Notes: generated by a model not told the origin, from the sequence alone. Shown: positions 35,651 through 45,388, numbered from the stretch's first letter. The stretch: DNA of 64,000 bases from Candidatus Nitrospira allomarina (GCF_032050975.1 NZ_CP116967.1:1175001-1239000); one strand, 5' to 3'. Made by a program: numbers and translations.

Positions 35651-37705
35651 TCACACGTTTCCTCCATGTTTCTGCCCCAAGACTTGATGAAGAGCAATGG
35701 CAAGATCTCGAATCAAGAGAGGTTTCCTTAAACAGGTTTGTATTCCTGTCGCTTGGACTTTCATAGATTCACTGCTTTGGCCGAAACTGGTGCAAAGAAT
35801 AATTGGGAGGTTAGGTCTGATCTGCAAAATCTCGCGTGCCAACACTTCACCGGTCATGTGAGGCATGGTCATATCAGTAATCACCGCATGAAAAGCGTCC
35901 GGAGCGTTACGGAAAACCTCCAGTGCTTCCACGCTGCTCGTTCGAACCTCGACCGTATATCCGAGATCCTCTAAAGCCTGCTTCCAGAAAAAAACCAGGA
36001 CCTCCTCATCATCCACAAATAAAATATGTCCACTCCCTCCGGGGATGGAATCCTCAGAAGGTGTCTCAACTGCAGCAGGCACGTCGAGATGAGGGAGATC
36101 GATTTCAAAGACAGTACCCTGCTCTGGTGTACTTTCCACTCTGATAACTCCTCCGTATTTGGTGACAATGCTGTGTACTATTGCTAGACCTAAGCCGGTT
36201 CCACCCGACTCCTCTTTTGTGGTGAAATAGGGTTTGAATATCTGCTCACGTACCTCGGCGGCCATACCAAGGCCTGTGTCTGCTACGGTGATCCGAACAT
36301 ACGCTCCTGGGTTCTGATGTAGTTGGGAAGCAGCGACTTCGGAGGGTACTTCGATAGACTCCAACCGTATTTTCAGGATGCCCCCCTTCTCCCCCATTGC
36401 ATGGTAAGCGTTCGTGCAGAGGTTCATCATCACCTGATGAATCTGTGTGGGATCTGCTAAAATGACATCCGATTCCGTGTTGTAGTGTTGCTGGACCTCA
36501 ATGGTGGCAGGCAGGGATGCCCGAAGTAGCGACAGGGCTTCCTGAATGATTGGGCGAAGCTGTATTGGTCTCTGCCCCTGTTCACTTTGACGGCTGAATG
36601 CGAGGACCTGCCTGACAAGATCTTTAGCTCGATTCCCAGCCGCGAGCACTTCTTGTAGGTTGCTATAGATTCGGCTTTCCTTTTGAACGAGATGCATACT
36701 GAGATCAGCGTATACGAGGATCGCCGACAGGATATTATTGAAATCATGAGCAATTCCACCAGCGAGAATGCCCATGACTTCCATCTTTTGCGCTTGGCGA
36801 AGTTGAGTCTCCGCTTGACTAAGAGCCTCTTCGGCTTTCTGCCGTTCAGTAATATCAAGAACGATCGCCACGAACACTGGTGAAGATTCAAAAGTTGAGC
36901 ACTCGAGATGCATCTCGACCGGATACGTCGTCCCATCCTTTCGTCGGTGAGCAGAGATAACCTGAACACGGTGTTGATTCCCAATCCGGAGTGCTTCGAG
37001 CTGTTCTCTAAGCGGCCCAGGAGAAACCTCTTCCAAAAGATCGGGAAGCGAGAGGCCTCGAAGCTCCTCCATTGAATACCCAAGATTTTCCCGTGCACCC
37101 TTATTCACCAGTATACATCGTAGGGTTTCACCATCAAACACATAGAGCTCGTTCAAGGAGGTCTCTAAGATCCGTCCAAATTCTGCTTGTCTCTCTTCCG
37201 CATGTTTGCGCTCTGTGATTTCTTTTTCAAGGTCCAGCATCTTTTTCTCTAGCTTCATCACCAGCCGTTCGCTATATAACCGGAAGACTTCCTTCTCCTC
37301 TTGTGAATCAGGCGGTTTAGAGATGACCTTGCCTTGCTTTCTATCGCTGACTATTCCTTTTATAATCTTCATGAATTCATCCGGCTCTTTGGGTTTCCGA
37401 ATAAATTTGTCAGCTCCTAATCCTAGAGCGAACTCTTCATCTTTTTCGTCCGTATACGTCGCTGTATAGAAAACCAATGGGATCGCCTTCAATTGTTCTT
37501 CTTTCTTGACATTCCGACAAAGCTGAAAACCATCCATGACAGGCATAAGAATGTCAGAAACTATGAGATCAAAGTTTCTCACATGAAGTTTTTCCAAAGC
37601 CTCGGCTCCGTTATTCGCTGTCTCAACCTCATACCCATTTCCCTTCAACAGAAAGTCTAAGAGATAGAGATTCTCTTTTTTATCATCCACGATTAGGATT
37701 CTCAT
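35651..37705 (-). CDS. hybrid sensor kinase REC-PAS-HK-REC
   Basis: 684 residues. Domains in order: receiver (1-120; LIVSDILMP with the phospho-Asp), coiled linker, PAS (about 170-290; ESSPVFVAIVLDITERQ), phosphoacceptor helix with GGIAHDFNNILSA (about 320), ATPase (LILADPTQIHQVMMNLCTNAYHAM, TVADTGLGM, GTGLGLAIVHSIV), and a second receiver (560-680; AVITDMTMPHMTG). No membrane helix, so it senses a cytoplasmic cue or a partner. It lies 25 bases after the CheY-like gene, third in a three-gene signalling operon. PAS ligand unknown. Confidence 0.92.
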   Translation of the reverse strand: MRILIVDDKKENLYLLDFLLKGNGYEVETANNGAEALEKLHVRNFDLIVSDILMPVMDGFQLCRNVKKEEQLKAIPLVFYTATYTDEKDEEFALGLGADKFIRKPKEPDEFMKIIKGIVSDRKQGKVISKPPDSQEEKEVFRLYSERLVMKLEKKMLDLEKEITERKHAEERQAEFGRILETSLNELYVFDGETLRCILVNKGARENLGYSMEELRGLSLPDLLEEVSPGPLREQLEALRIGNQHRVQVISAHRRKDGTTYPVEMHLECSTFESSPVFVAIVLDITERQKAEEALSQAETQLRQAQKMEVMGILAGGIAHDFNNILSAILVYADLSMHLVQKESRIYSNLQEVLAAGNRAKDLVRQVLAFSRQSEQGQRPIQLRPIIQEALSLLRASLPATIEVQQHYNTESDVILADPTQIHQVMMNLCTNAYHAMGEKGGILKIRLESIEVPSEVAASQLHQNPGAYVRITVADTGLGMAAEVREQIFKPYFTTKEESGGTGLGLAIVHSIVTKYGGVIRVESTPEQGTVFEIDLPHLDVPAAVETPSEDSIPGGSGHILFVDDEEVLVFFWKQALEDLGYTVEVRTSSVEALEVFRNAPDAFHAVITDMTMPHMTGEVLAREILQIRPNLPIILCTSFGQSSESMKVQATGIQTCLRKPLLIRDLAIALHQVLGQKHGGNV

Positions 37706-37730
37706 GTTCTTCTCACTTCATAGCGATTAT

Positions 37731-38090
37731 CTACATGTGTTTTCCTAACTCTGCCATAAAGGTGTCGGGATTAAGGGGCTTTTCGATATAACCGGTGCAG
37801 CCAGCAGCGAGGGATCTCTCCCTGTCACCAGGCATGGCATAAGAAGTAAAAGCGATAATAGGAATCTTTGATCCTACCTCAGAGGCTCGTATCCTTTTTG
37901 TGGCTTCAAGGCCATTGAGGTCAGGAAGCTGTATATCCATGATAATCATATCGAGCTTTTCTTTGATTGCCAGTTCAACTGCCTGCGCTCCATTTCTTGC
38001 CTCGATGACCTCATGCCCATGTTGCTGAAGGATGAATCTTGCCAAATACATATTGGTTTCGTTGTCATCGACTAACAGGATTTTCTTCAC
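37731..38090 (-). CDS. CheY/DivK-like response regulator
   Basis: 119 residues, one receiver domain only. ILLVDDNETNMYLA gives the acidic pocket, IIMDIQLPDLNG the phospho-Asp, ITFTSYA-like region (IIAFTSYAM) the switch Thr, and YIEKPLNP the Lys. The start is GTG, overlapping the stop of the upstream kinase (GTGA), which implies translational coupling. It probably receives phosphate from that kinase and passes it to the hybrid kinase downstream or another target. The DivK-like sequence matches a phosphorelay role. Confidence 0.92.
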   Translation of the reverse strand: MKKILLVDDNETNMYLARFILQQHGHEVIEARNGAQAVELAIKEKLDMIIMDIQLPDLNGLEATKRIRASEVGSKIPIIAFTSYAMPGDRERSLAAGCTGYIEKPLNPDTFMAELGKHM

Positions 38091-39178
38091 TCCTTTGATT
38101 CCTCCTTATACCTCAAGGGTAGAACAACGGTAAATTCACTACCCTCGCCATAACGACTCTTGGCCCAGACCTCGCCCCGAAGTAGATTGACCAGCTTCTT
38201 GGTGAGATACAATCCAAGTCCGGTTCCCTCTTGCCGTTTGGTAATGGACACACCAACCTGTTGAAAGGGTTCAAAGAGCTCATGCATGTCCTCTCCTTTG
38301 ATCCCTATCCCGGTATCCCTCACCGTGATCTCTACTTTTTCATCGTTTAACGCCTTGGCTGCCACCTCTATGGTTCCATGGTCAGTGAATTTTACAGCAT
38401 TGCTGCACAGATTCAACAAAACCTGTTTTGTGCGTCTTTTATCACTGAAAATCGTGATGTCTTCGGGTACGTTCGTGAGAATTTCCAAGCCCTTGGTCTG
38501 AGCAGCAGGAGAGACACTCTCCTTCGTCTCGGTCACCAGTTCATCAATCCCAAATTCCTCAAGGGAAAAGTCTATTTTCCCAGCCTCAATCTTAGAGACA
38601 TCCAAAACGTCGTTGATAAGGGTTAGAAGATGATTGGCGCTGTTCTTCACCATGCCAAGCTGTTTCCTTTGCTCCTCGGTAATCTCGCCAGCCATTCCCT
38701 TCAACATGATACCCGTAAAGCCAATAATGGAATTCAATGGTGTCCTCAGCTCGTGGCTCATGCTGGCAAGGAAGACAGATTTGTGACGATTGGCACGCTG
38801 AAGATAAATGTTTGCCTGTTCAAGCTCTCCAGTTTTGGCCTCAAGATCACGGGTTCGCTCTTTGACTAGCGCTTCTAGCTGCTCTTGATACTTTTGCAGT
38901 TCCTCTTGTGTTCTCTTCCGTTCATCGATTTCCTCAATGAGCTGTTGTCGAAGAGTATCGTGCCGATGCGAAACGATGAAAGCCACTATACCAGCGCAAA
39001 GACTGCCGAAAATGATGGTAGTCACCTGCGATTGCCATCGTTCGAAATCGGGATAAAAGAATTCTTCGACCAACTCAAATGTAATCAACCCCAGTAGAAC
39101 AAGCAGGTAAGTGAGAATCACCGAGTTCATTGTTTTCTTGGCCGGGATCGATCCCCAGATTTGTTGAAGGTATTTCAT
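38087..39178 (-). CDS. membrane sensor histidine kinase
   Basis: 363 residues. Two N-terminal membrane segments (SVILTYLLVLLGLITFELV and TTIIFGSLCAGIVAFIVS) enclose a very short loop, so little sensing can occur outside the cell. A coiled coil (about 70-125) leads to the HisKA box ASMSHELRTPLNSIIGF, then ATPase motifs (VLLNLCSNAVKF, VRDTGIGI, EGTGLGLYLTKKL). GGAG lies 8 bases before the ATG at 39178; a longer frame starts 12 codons earlier. It is first in an operon with the CheY-like regulator and the hybrid kinase. Confidence 0.92.
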   Translation of the reverse strand: MKYLQQIWGSIPAKKTMNSVILTYLLVLLGLITFELVEEFFYPDFERWQSQVTTIIFGSLCAGIVAFIVSHRHDTLRQQLIEEIDERKRTQEELQKYQEQLEALVKERTRDLEAKTGELEQANIYLQRANRHKSVFLASMSHELRTPLNSIIGFTGIMLKGMAGEITEEQRKQLGMVKNSANHLLTLINDVLDVSKIEAGKIDFSLEEFGIDELVTETKESVSPAAQTKGLEILTNVPEDITIFSDKRRTKQVLLNLCSNAVKFTDHGTIEVAAKALNDEKVEITVRDTGIGIKGEDMHELFEPFQQVGVSITKRQEGTGLGLYLTKKLVNLLRGEVWAKSRYGEGSEFTVVLPLRYKEESKE

Positions 39179-39513
39179 CACTAGGGCTCCAAGGCTTGGT
39201 TGTGAAAGCCTCACGGCAGGAATAGCCAGCCTGCTTTCTGCCGGATCAACTTGATTTTAACGTCCCTCTATTGCACTCCACACGATTTCGTTGTTGAGCC
39301 ATACCAAGTATAAAATATTTCTGATTAGGTGGCTTAGACTAGCCCGTGAGGTGAAAAAGTGCAAAAAAACGACTGATCCAGAGATCAGAAAGCACAAAAC
39401 TTAAAAAAAGATAGGCTGAACTGGGAATGGAAAAATAATGGCGCTATTGGGACACGGAATCTTGGACGCATCATGCGCCATCTCGAATGATGGTCACTTA
39501 TTTGGGAAAGTCT
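39179..39513. other. intergenic, no gene seen
   Basis: 335 bases before the signalling operon. It should contain that operon's promoter; no clear element was found. Confidence 0.45.
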
Positions 39514-40425
39514 TTAGGGAAAGGGATCCTGATCGGCGGAAGATTCCTGCAGGATTTGAAGCAGAGTCTCTACCCGCTTCGTCATGGGATTCTGTTCTTC
39601 CCGCTCATAAATACTCAACAGATTTCGGAGCATGCGGGCAAGAATCAACCGTGTCGGACTCTTTTCCAAAAACTCAGGAGAATAGTCCAAGCCGGATGCC
39701 GTAATAAATTGTTCACAGTCTTGTTCCCGTAAGAGTGCTCCACCGTTAAAGCAATCCACAAATTGCGGAATCGGCTCTCCTTCAATCTTTACCAGGAAAT
39801 GTCCAGGCATTCCGACCCCGCAGAGGGGCAAATTTAAACGGTTTCCCACAAACACATAGATGGCCGAGAGAGAAATGGGGATCCCCTGCCGCGATTCGAT
39901 GACCCGATGCAGATAGCTATTGTCTGGGTCGTGGTAATGGATGCGGTTGCCGGAAAATCCCTTGTCTTTAAAGAGGAACGCGCTGAGGAGTCTGGCGACT
40001 TTACCAGGCGCAGAACCTTCGGAATACCATTTCTTTCGAAACTCTTCAGTGAGCTGATCGAGGCATTGCTGATAATGGAGAATATCGACATTCGGGTAGG
40101 CCATCTTGGCGATGAGGAAGGCCCCCTGCTCCCAATCCATCTTCCGGGAGCAATGGGTAACAAACGTGCTGAATTCCTCTTTAAGTTGCTCAAAAAGAAT
40201 TTCATTTTTGACAAAAGCGACCCGGGATTCCAATGTCGTATCATCCGTGCCGGCTTTTTCCAGAAATGGTAAGGCTGAGGGCCCCATACGGACGAATTCG
40301 TGCTGGATCGTTTTGGCGACCTGTTCGTTGGGGTCGGATAACAAACGAAGCAGAGCCTGAATTTTTGTCTCCGAAGGTGAGTGCAAGAAAGTTCGTCCCG
40401 GGTAAATACGACAACGCCTCCCCAA
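39514..40425 (-). CDS. SirB1/transglutaminase-like protein with HEAT-like start
   Basis: About 303 residues; the start is uncertain (TTG at 40425 with no proven site). The N-terminal part (about 20-80) looks like a HEAT-like helical repeat (RLLSDPNEQVAKTIQHEFVRMGPSALPFLEKAG). The central SirB1-family transglutaminase-like region (about 130-260) shows FNSG-type motifs: NSYLHRVIESRQGIPISLSAIYVFVGNRLNLPLCGVGMPGHFLVK and FVDCFNGG. SirB1-like proteins are widespread, and their biochemical role is unclear. It converges with nothing and lies 48 bases from the ABC permease gene in the same direction. Confidence 0.82.
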   Translation of the reverse strand: MGRRCRIYPGRTFLHSPSETKIQALLRLLSDPNEQVAKTIQHEFVRMGPSALPFLEKAGTDDTTLESRVAFVKNEILFEQLKEEFSTFVTHCSRKMDWEQGAFLIAKMAYPNVDILHYQQCLDQLTEEFRKKWYSEGSAPGKVARLLSAFLFKDKGFSGNRIHYHDPDNSYLHRVIESRQGIPISLSAIYVFVGNRLNLPLCGVGMPGHFLVKIEGEPIPQFVDCFNGGALLREQDCEQFITASGLDYSPEFLEKSPTRLILARMLRNLLSIYEREEQNPMTKRVETLLQILQESSADQDPFP

Positions 40426-40473
40426 AGGATAAAGAAGCGTCCCATCGAGGAGTTTATAATGTGGTAAAAAGCG

Positions 40474-41253
40474 TTAGCCGACCGAGCGCCTGAACGCGCG
40501 GGCTCCCCCATAGAGACACAAGGCGTCAAAGGCGGCGAGGACTCCAAGGGCGATAGCTACCTGAGGGAGCGCCTCGCTCCAACCGGTAAGAATCAATGGC
40601 CGGATGGCATCAATGACCCAGGTCATCGGATTGAAAAATGCCAGTGTTTTCATCCACCCCGGCATTGCCGCTAATGGTACGAGCGCGGAGCTGAGAAAGA
40701 TCATCGGGAGCGAAAGGAAGCCCAACACCGAGAAGAAATCTCCATGACTCTTCACGGAAAACGCCATGGCCATGGAAATGGCCGTGAGCCCGACACCAAA
40801 CAGCATGCCGATCACCAATATGAGTGCGATTCCTAATATCCCGGTTTCCGCACTCACGCCGAATAAAAAGGCCACGCCCAGAATAACCAGAATTTGCATG
40901 GCGGTGATGGCCATCACAAATAAAAACCGACTAAGGATCACGGACGAACGTCTGATGGGGGTTGCCATCAGTCGCTCCAGAAACCCGTTTTCTTTATCAA
41001 ACAGTAGGTCGACGCCACCGGCCAGCCCGTTATTGAGAACGGTCATCACGACAACACCGGCTGCAAGAAAACTCATGTAATTCGGGGCTTGGACGACCTG
41101 TATATCGGCTGCTCGCTGAAACAGGTTGCCGAAAAAGATGAGCCAAAACAGCATGGGCTGTATCAGCGTAAACAACATACTGAACTTTTCCCGGCTCAAT
41201 CGCTTGACCCATCGATTGGTCAGGGCAAGTACCTCTTGAATTTGCTCATTCAT
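40474..41253 (-). CDS. ABC-2 type transporter permease
   Basis: 259 residues with six predicted membrane segments, for example FSMLFTLIQPMLFWLIFFGNLF, FLAAGVVVMTVLNNGLAGGV, LFVMAITAMQILVILGVAFLFG and VLGFLSLPMIFLSSALVPL. The FFNPMTWVIDAIRPLI motif is typical of ABC-2 membrane proteins (DrrB/NodJ group). It pairs with the ATPase 43 bases upstream. Together they would export a hydrophobic compound, lipid or polysaccharide; the cargo is unknown. The ATG at 41253 fits the family length. Confidence 0.9.
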   Translation of the reverse strand: MNEQIQEVLALTNRWVKRLSREKFSMLFTLIQPMLFWLIFFGNLFQRAADIQVVQAPNYMSFLAAGVVVMTVLNNGLAGGVDLLFDKENGFLERLMATPIRRSSVILSRFLFVMAITAMQILVILGVAFLFGVSAETGILGIALILVIGMLFGVGLTAISMAMAFSVKSHGDFFSVLGFLSLPMIFLSSALVPLAAMPGWMKTLAFFNPMTWVIDAIRPLILTGWSEALPQVAIALGVLAAFDALCLYGGARAFRRSVG

Positions 41254-41296
41254 GGAGAAACCTTTCCAGCACAGTGAAAAACTATAGGATAAGATC

Positions 41297-42271
41297 TTAG
41301 GTCGTGGGTTCAGGGGGTTGGTCTTTGAGGGACCGGCCTGTGTGAGCCACAAACACGTCGTCTAGCCTCGGCCGATGATATTCGATTCCATCAAGGAGAC
41401 ATCCTACTCGATTTGTGGCCTCGAGAATAGCAGGCAATGCCTTCTCGGGAGCATCGACGCGGATATCAAGCCCTTGTGGAGTGGGACGAATGGCACGTAC
41501 GAAGGGCAAGGCTTTTAAGGCGGTTGAGAGGGTTTCGAGAGCCTGAGGCTGAGGGTCTCCAAGAGTGAGCCAGACGCCATCGCCACCTAAACTGGCCTTT
41601 AAGTCCTTTGGAGAGCCAATGGCGCGGATTTCACCGCGGTCAATGATAGCAATTCGATCACAAAGCTGGTCGGCTTCATCCAGGTAATTGGTGGTCATGA
41701 CGATGGTCATGCCCTGCTCGCGCAATTTCCGCAGGTATTGCCAGATGTTGAGGCGGCTTTGAACGTCAAGGCCGAGTGTGGGTTCGTCCAAAAAGAGTAC
41801 CTTGGGATTGGGCAATAAACCGCAGGCAATATCCAATTTGCGCTTCATCCCACCGGAATATCCTTTGGCCACGCGATCGGCATGCTCTTCCAGATCGACC
41901 AGCCTCAGGAGCGATGCAATCCTGGTGAGGGCTTCATTTTTTGGGAGATGATAGAGATCCGCAAGCAACAGCAAATGCTCCCGACCGGTAAGAAAGCGGT
42001 CGATAGCCCGTTCCTGCGGAACGTAGCCGATCATCCGTCGAATGGTATCGGCTTCTTTGGCGACATCATGTCCGAAAATGGTTGCGGTCCCGGAGGAGGG
42101 ACTGAGGGTCGTAATTAAAATTCGAAGCGTGGTACTCTTTCCTGCTCCGTTGGGTCCCAGAAGGCCAAAAATTTCTCCCTGCATGACGGAGAGGGAGAGA
42201 TTCTTCACCGCGGTCACGGTGTCGTAGGTTTTCCCCAGCCCTTTAACCTCAATGGCAACGGCATCAGACAT
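41297..42271 (-). CDS. ABC transporter ATP-binding protein (DrrA type)
   Basis: 324 residues. Nucleotide-binding motifs: Walker A LLGPNGAGKSTT (about 36-47), Q-loop YVPQE, signature YSGGMKRKLDIA, Walker B VLFLDEPTLGLD and a switch His region replaced by TTNYLDEA, the usual DrrA/CcmA layout. A C-terminal extension (about 225-324) is common in this group. It powers the permease encoded just downstream. The Lon-N-like gene lies 6 bases upstream, so all three may be one transcript. Confidence 0.92.
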   Translation of the reverse strand: MSDAVAIEVKGLGKTYDTVTAVKNLSLSVMQGEIFGLLGPNGAGKSTTLRILITTLSPSSGTATIFGHDVAKEADTIRRMIGYVPQERAIDRFLTGREHLLLLADLYHLPKNEALTRIASLLRLVDLEEHADRVAKGYSGGMKRKLDIACGLLPNPKVLFLDEPTLGLDVQSRLNIWQYLRKLREQGMTIVMTTNYLDEADQLCDRIAIIDRGEIRAIGSPKDLKASLGGDGVWLTLGDPQPQALETLSTALKALPFVRAIRPTPQGLDIRVDAPEKALPAILEATNRVGCLLDGIEYHRPRLDDVFVAHTGRSLKDQPPEPTT

Positions 42272-42277
42272 GGTGTG

Positions 42278-42937
42278 TTATCCTTGTGCCGTTCGAAGAT
42301 CGGCAAGTTTAAAGCGGATGAGATCAATCAGGCGGCGAGCTTGCTGGATGAGATGGCCGGATTCAAGTAAAAATTGTTTTTCCACGGGTGACAAATCAAG
42401 ACCGGCTGAAAGGTTATGAACAAGAATGGAATCCGTGAGTTTGCCAGAAGCGATCACCTGACACAACTCATGAGCCTTTTTCCAGGTCAAATATTCTTGG
42501 GTAATTTGCTCCAGATTGATGCGGGTTTCGGTGTCCAGGGAGGGTTCGCCCTTTTGCGCATTCGGAATAATTCGTGCTTGGCGGTAGGGCGTTGAGACCT
42601 CTTGCTCTTCAAAGGTACATCGCTGAAGGCCTTGCAACACAATATTAAGCCGACCGTCAGCCAGTTTGTGTGAGCTGATAATTCGCCCCACACATCCAAT
42701 GGGATAAATCGGCGGATCCGCCTCATACTCGTCTTCCCAACCGTCCTTGAGCAAGACCATGCCAATGCAATCTCCCTGACCGGATGCGTCGTGAACCATT
42801 TCCCGGTATCGGGGTTCAAAGATGTGTAAAGGCAAATAGGTTTCAGGGAAAAATACGACGTTGGGCAGTGGAAAAATTGGCACGCTGTCCGGTATCGGAA
42901 ATTTGCCGAATTCGGCTGATGGAAAATCTGAAGGCAT
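42278..42937 (-). CDS. Lon N-terminal-domain-like protein
   Basis: 219 residues of the LonN (PUA-like) family without protease or ATPase parts. Marks are PIFPLPNVVFFPETYLPLHIFEPRYREMVHDA, IGMVLLKDGWE, PIGCVGRI and DGRLNIVLQGLQRC. A helical C-terminus follows. Stand-alone LonN proteins have no fixed function; they may bind misfolded substrates. The longer frame to 43027 uses TTG and would overlap the opposite-strand gene, so the ATG at 42937 was preferred. The gene is first in a likely operon with the ABC transporter. Confidence 0.85.
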   Translation of the reverse strand: MPSDFPSAEFGKFPIPDSVPIFPLPNVVFFPETYLPLHIFEPRYREMVHDASGQGDCIGMVLLKDGWEDEYEADPPIYPIGCVGRIISSHKLADGRLNIVLQGLQRCTFEEQEVSTPYRQARIIPNAQKGEPSLDTETRINLEQITQEYLTWKKAHELCQVIASGKLTDSILVHNLSAGLDLSPVEKQFLLESGHLIQQARRLIDLIRFKLADLRTAQG

Positions 42938-43118
42938 GGGGTACGATAGCGGAGATTTTTCGGGAAAGTCAACGTAAGATCGTGACCCAAAGGAGTTCGG
43001 TAAACTGAGAAAATCCTTGTGTGCCAAGGGATTTGTACGCTATGTAAGGTCGTGGTATAAACGGAAACATGAAGTGGACGAACGCCTTCACCCACGCGAC
43101 GGTTCTGCAGGTCTTGAG

Positions 43119-44261
43119 GTGAGCACGAGATCCTTGTGGCGAGAGATCTCGCTCCTGTTCATGTTTTCAATTCTTGGGATTTCGGAGGTCTTTGCAGAGA
43201 CTCCCAGCGTTGGATTTCATGAATTTACTCCTGCCCGCCCCGGATACGTCTATGCGTTCCCCCGGGATCATGGCAGTCATGAGCAATTTCAGACAGAGTG
43301 GTGGTATTTTACCGGACATCTGTCCACCACGAATGGCCGACGGTTTGGGTACGAATTGACCTTTTTTCGTCGTGGAATTGACTCACCCGATGCCTGGAGT
43401 AATCCTTCTGCATGGGCCATGCGACACCTGTACTTTGCCCATTTTGCATTAACCGACGAAGCAAATAACCAATTCCGGTTTGCAGAGAAGCTGAGTCGTG
43501 CCGGAATCAACAAGGCCGGAGCTGAAGGGGATCGGCTCCATGTGTGGATCGATCGGTGGTTGCTGAAGGCGGTGGCACCCGATCATCGACAATTTCATCT
43601 ACAGGCGCAGGCTGAAGATTTTTCCATTAATTTGATGCTCGAATCGGGTAAATCCCCTGTCATTCATGGCATAGACGGAGTGAGCCGGAAAGGCCGGGAG
43701 GCAGAGGCCACCTCCCATTATTATTCAATGACCCGACTTCAGACCACTGGATCGGTGGTAGTACAGGGGGTGCCGCTGGCGGTCAACGGCGTTAGTTGGA
43801 TGGATCATGAATTTGGATCTGCGGACCTCTCGGAAGGTCTCGTTGGATGGGATTGGTTCAGCCTGCAACTTGAGAATGATTATGACATCATGGCCTATGG
43901 GCTTCGCCGTTCGGATGGAACCTTTGATCCTGCATCCAGTGGAACATTGGTGAGGCCAAACGGATCCTCGACATCCTTTTCCCTTGATGCGCTCAAGGTA
44001 AGCGTTCAAGACCATTGGACCAGTCCGGCCAGTGGTGCGCGTTACCCTAGTCAATGGACGTTATCTATTCCGTCGGAAAAGGTGAAGTTGAATATCTCTC
44101 CCAGAATGGCCAATCAAGAACTCATAACCGGGCGAAGTACCGCTGTGACATACTGGGAAGGAGCCGTGGATGTCACCGGGCTTTGGAAGGGAGAGAATAT
44201 TCATGGCCAGGGCTATGTCGAACTGACCGGATATGCCGAACCGTATCGCCCATCACGATAA
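43119..44261 (+). CDS. AttH/CrtC-like lipocalin-fold exported protein
   Basis: About 380 residues. A signal peptide lies just after the GTG chosen here (ISLLFMFSILGISEVFAE). The mature part matches the AttH family: QTEWWYFTGHL, RFGYELTFFRRG, YFAHFALTD, and SWMDHEFGSADLSEGLVGWDWFSLQLENDYDIMAYGLR, followed by SGARYPSQWTLSIP and YWEGAVDVTG. Homologues often sit with an ABC lipid transporter (AttEFGH) or hydrate carotenoids. Here the ABC genes on the opposite strand are of another type. The start is not certain; the frame runs open upstream to 43017. Confidence 0.85.
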   Translation: MSTRSLWREISLLFMFSILGISEVFAETPSVGFHEFTPARPGYVYAFPRDHGSHEQFQTEWWYFTGHLSTTNGRRFGYELTFFRRGIDSPDAWSNPSAWAMRHLYFAHFALTDEANNQFRFAEKLSRAGINKAGAEGDRLHVWIDRWLLKAVAPDHRQFHLQAQAEDFSINLMLESGKSPVIHGIDGVSRKGREAEATSHYYSMTRLQTTGSVVVQGVPLAVNGVSWMDHEFGSADLSEGLVGWDWFSLQLENDYDIMAYGLRRSDGTFDPASSGTLVRPNGSSTSFSLDALKVSVQDHWTSPASGARYPSQWTLSIPSEKVKLNISPRMANQELITGRSTAVTYWEGAVDVTGLWKGENIHGQGYVELTGYAEPYRPSR

Positions 44262-44285
44262 CGTGGGACTTCTTGACATTTGGCA

Positions 44286-45332
44286 ATGACAATCCCTTTT
44301 AAGATGTCCCGAATTCTTGTGACCTTTGTTGTGTCCCTGGTGCTCGGATTGACGGCCTGCGGTCAACGAAGCGATACCATTGTGTCCATTGCCTTACATC
44401 CCACCAAACCCAACATTATTTATGTGGCCACGGATGAAGCTGTATACAAGTCTTCCGATACGGGGGCCACATGGACCAGATTTGCGGGAGAATTAGCCCG
44501 GACCCGAGTGATTACTCTTGCCCTTGACCCCCAACTGTCTGCCACCGTGTTTGCGGGAACGATGGGCGATGGGACCTATAAAAGCCCGGATGGGGGCCGA
44601 ACGTGGCATCCCTACAATTCCGGGATTCAGAAAGGCACGATCTCGGCCATTGTTAATCAGATTGTGTTTAATCCTTTAGGGACGGAGATGGTTTATGCGG
44701 CGACAACCGTTGGAGTTTTTCGAAGTTTGGATGGTGGTCGACATTGGACTGAACGGATGCAAGGCATGACGGAGGTGAGTTTTGTGGTGACCCTGGCAAT
44801 TGATCCCCAGCGTCCAAATGTCTTATACGCGGGGACGACGGGAGGCGTCTATCGCACGTTCAATGCCACAGAAAGTTGGGAAAAAGCATCGACGGGCATG
44901 GTGGCTTCAGATGCCAAAATGGCTTCAATGGTGTTGGGAGTCAATGGAATCGTGGTTGATCCAACGAATAGTAACGTGGTGTATGCAGGGACCACAGATG
45001 GATTATATAAATCAACCGACCAGGCCGAACACTGGACAAAGATCGGAGGTAGCGTTCAACATGCCTATATCAGTGCCATTCAACTGGATCCCACTAACCC
45101 GTCAATCCTGTATATGGCGACAAGTGATCGGGTTCAAAAAAGTGAGGACGGAGGAGAAACCTGGCAACCGAAAATACAGGGATTGGAGGCAGCCAGTATT
45201 CGAAGTCTTCAGATGAGCCCCCTGGATCCCCGCACTTTGTATGTCGGCACGAATGGAGGAGGGTTGTACCGAACCACGGATGCCGGAGACTCCTGGAGCC
45301 GGTTACCTCTTACTCCGGCATCTGGTGAATAG
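44286..45332 (+). CDS. seven-repeat BNR/sortilin-like propeller lipoprotein
   Basis: 348 residues. A lipoprotein signal (FVVSLVLGLTACGQ) leads into seven BNR-type blades, each with a D-GxTW-like turn: SSDTGATWTRF, SPDGGRTWHPY, SLDGGRHWTER, a degenerate FNATESWEKA, STDQAEHWTK, SEDGGETWQPK and TTDAGDSWSRL. A seven-bladed propeller follows from the count. Such proteins resemble plant and cyanobacterial Ycf48 and VPS10 proteins and act in assembly or binding in the envelope. It follows the AttH-like gene by 24 bases, probably as one transcript. Confidence 0.9.
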   Translation: MTIPFKMSRILVTFVVSLVLGLTACGQRSDTIVSIALHPTKPNIIYVATDEAVYKSSDTGATWTRFAGELARTRVITLALDPQLSATVFAGTMGDGTYKSPDGGRTWHPYNSGIQKGTISAIVNQIVFNPLGTEMVYAATTVGVFRSLDGGRHWTERMQGMTEVSFVVTLAIDPQRPNVLYAGTTGGVYRTFNATESWEKASTGMVASDAKMASMVLGVNGIVVDPTNSNVVYAGTTDGLYKSTDQAEHWTKIGGSVQHAYISAIQLDPTNPSILYMATSDRVQKSEDGGETWQPKIQGLEAASIRSLQMSPLDPRTLYVGTNGGGLYRTTDAGDSWSRLPLTPASGE

Positions 45333-45388
45333 GAGCCTCGAATCTTTCCCTACAATATCTGTTTCATGGGTGCCTACATAAGCAAGAG

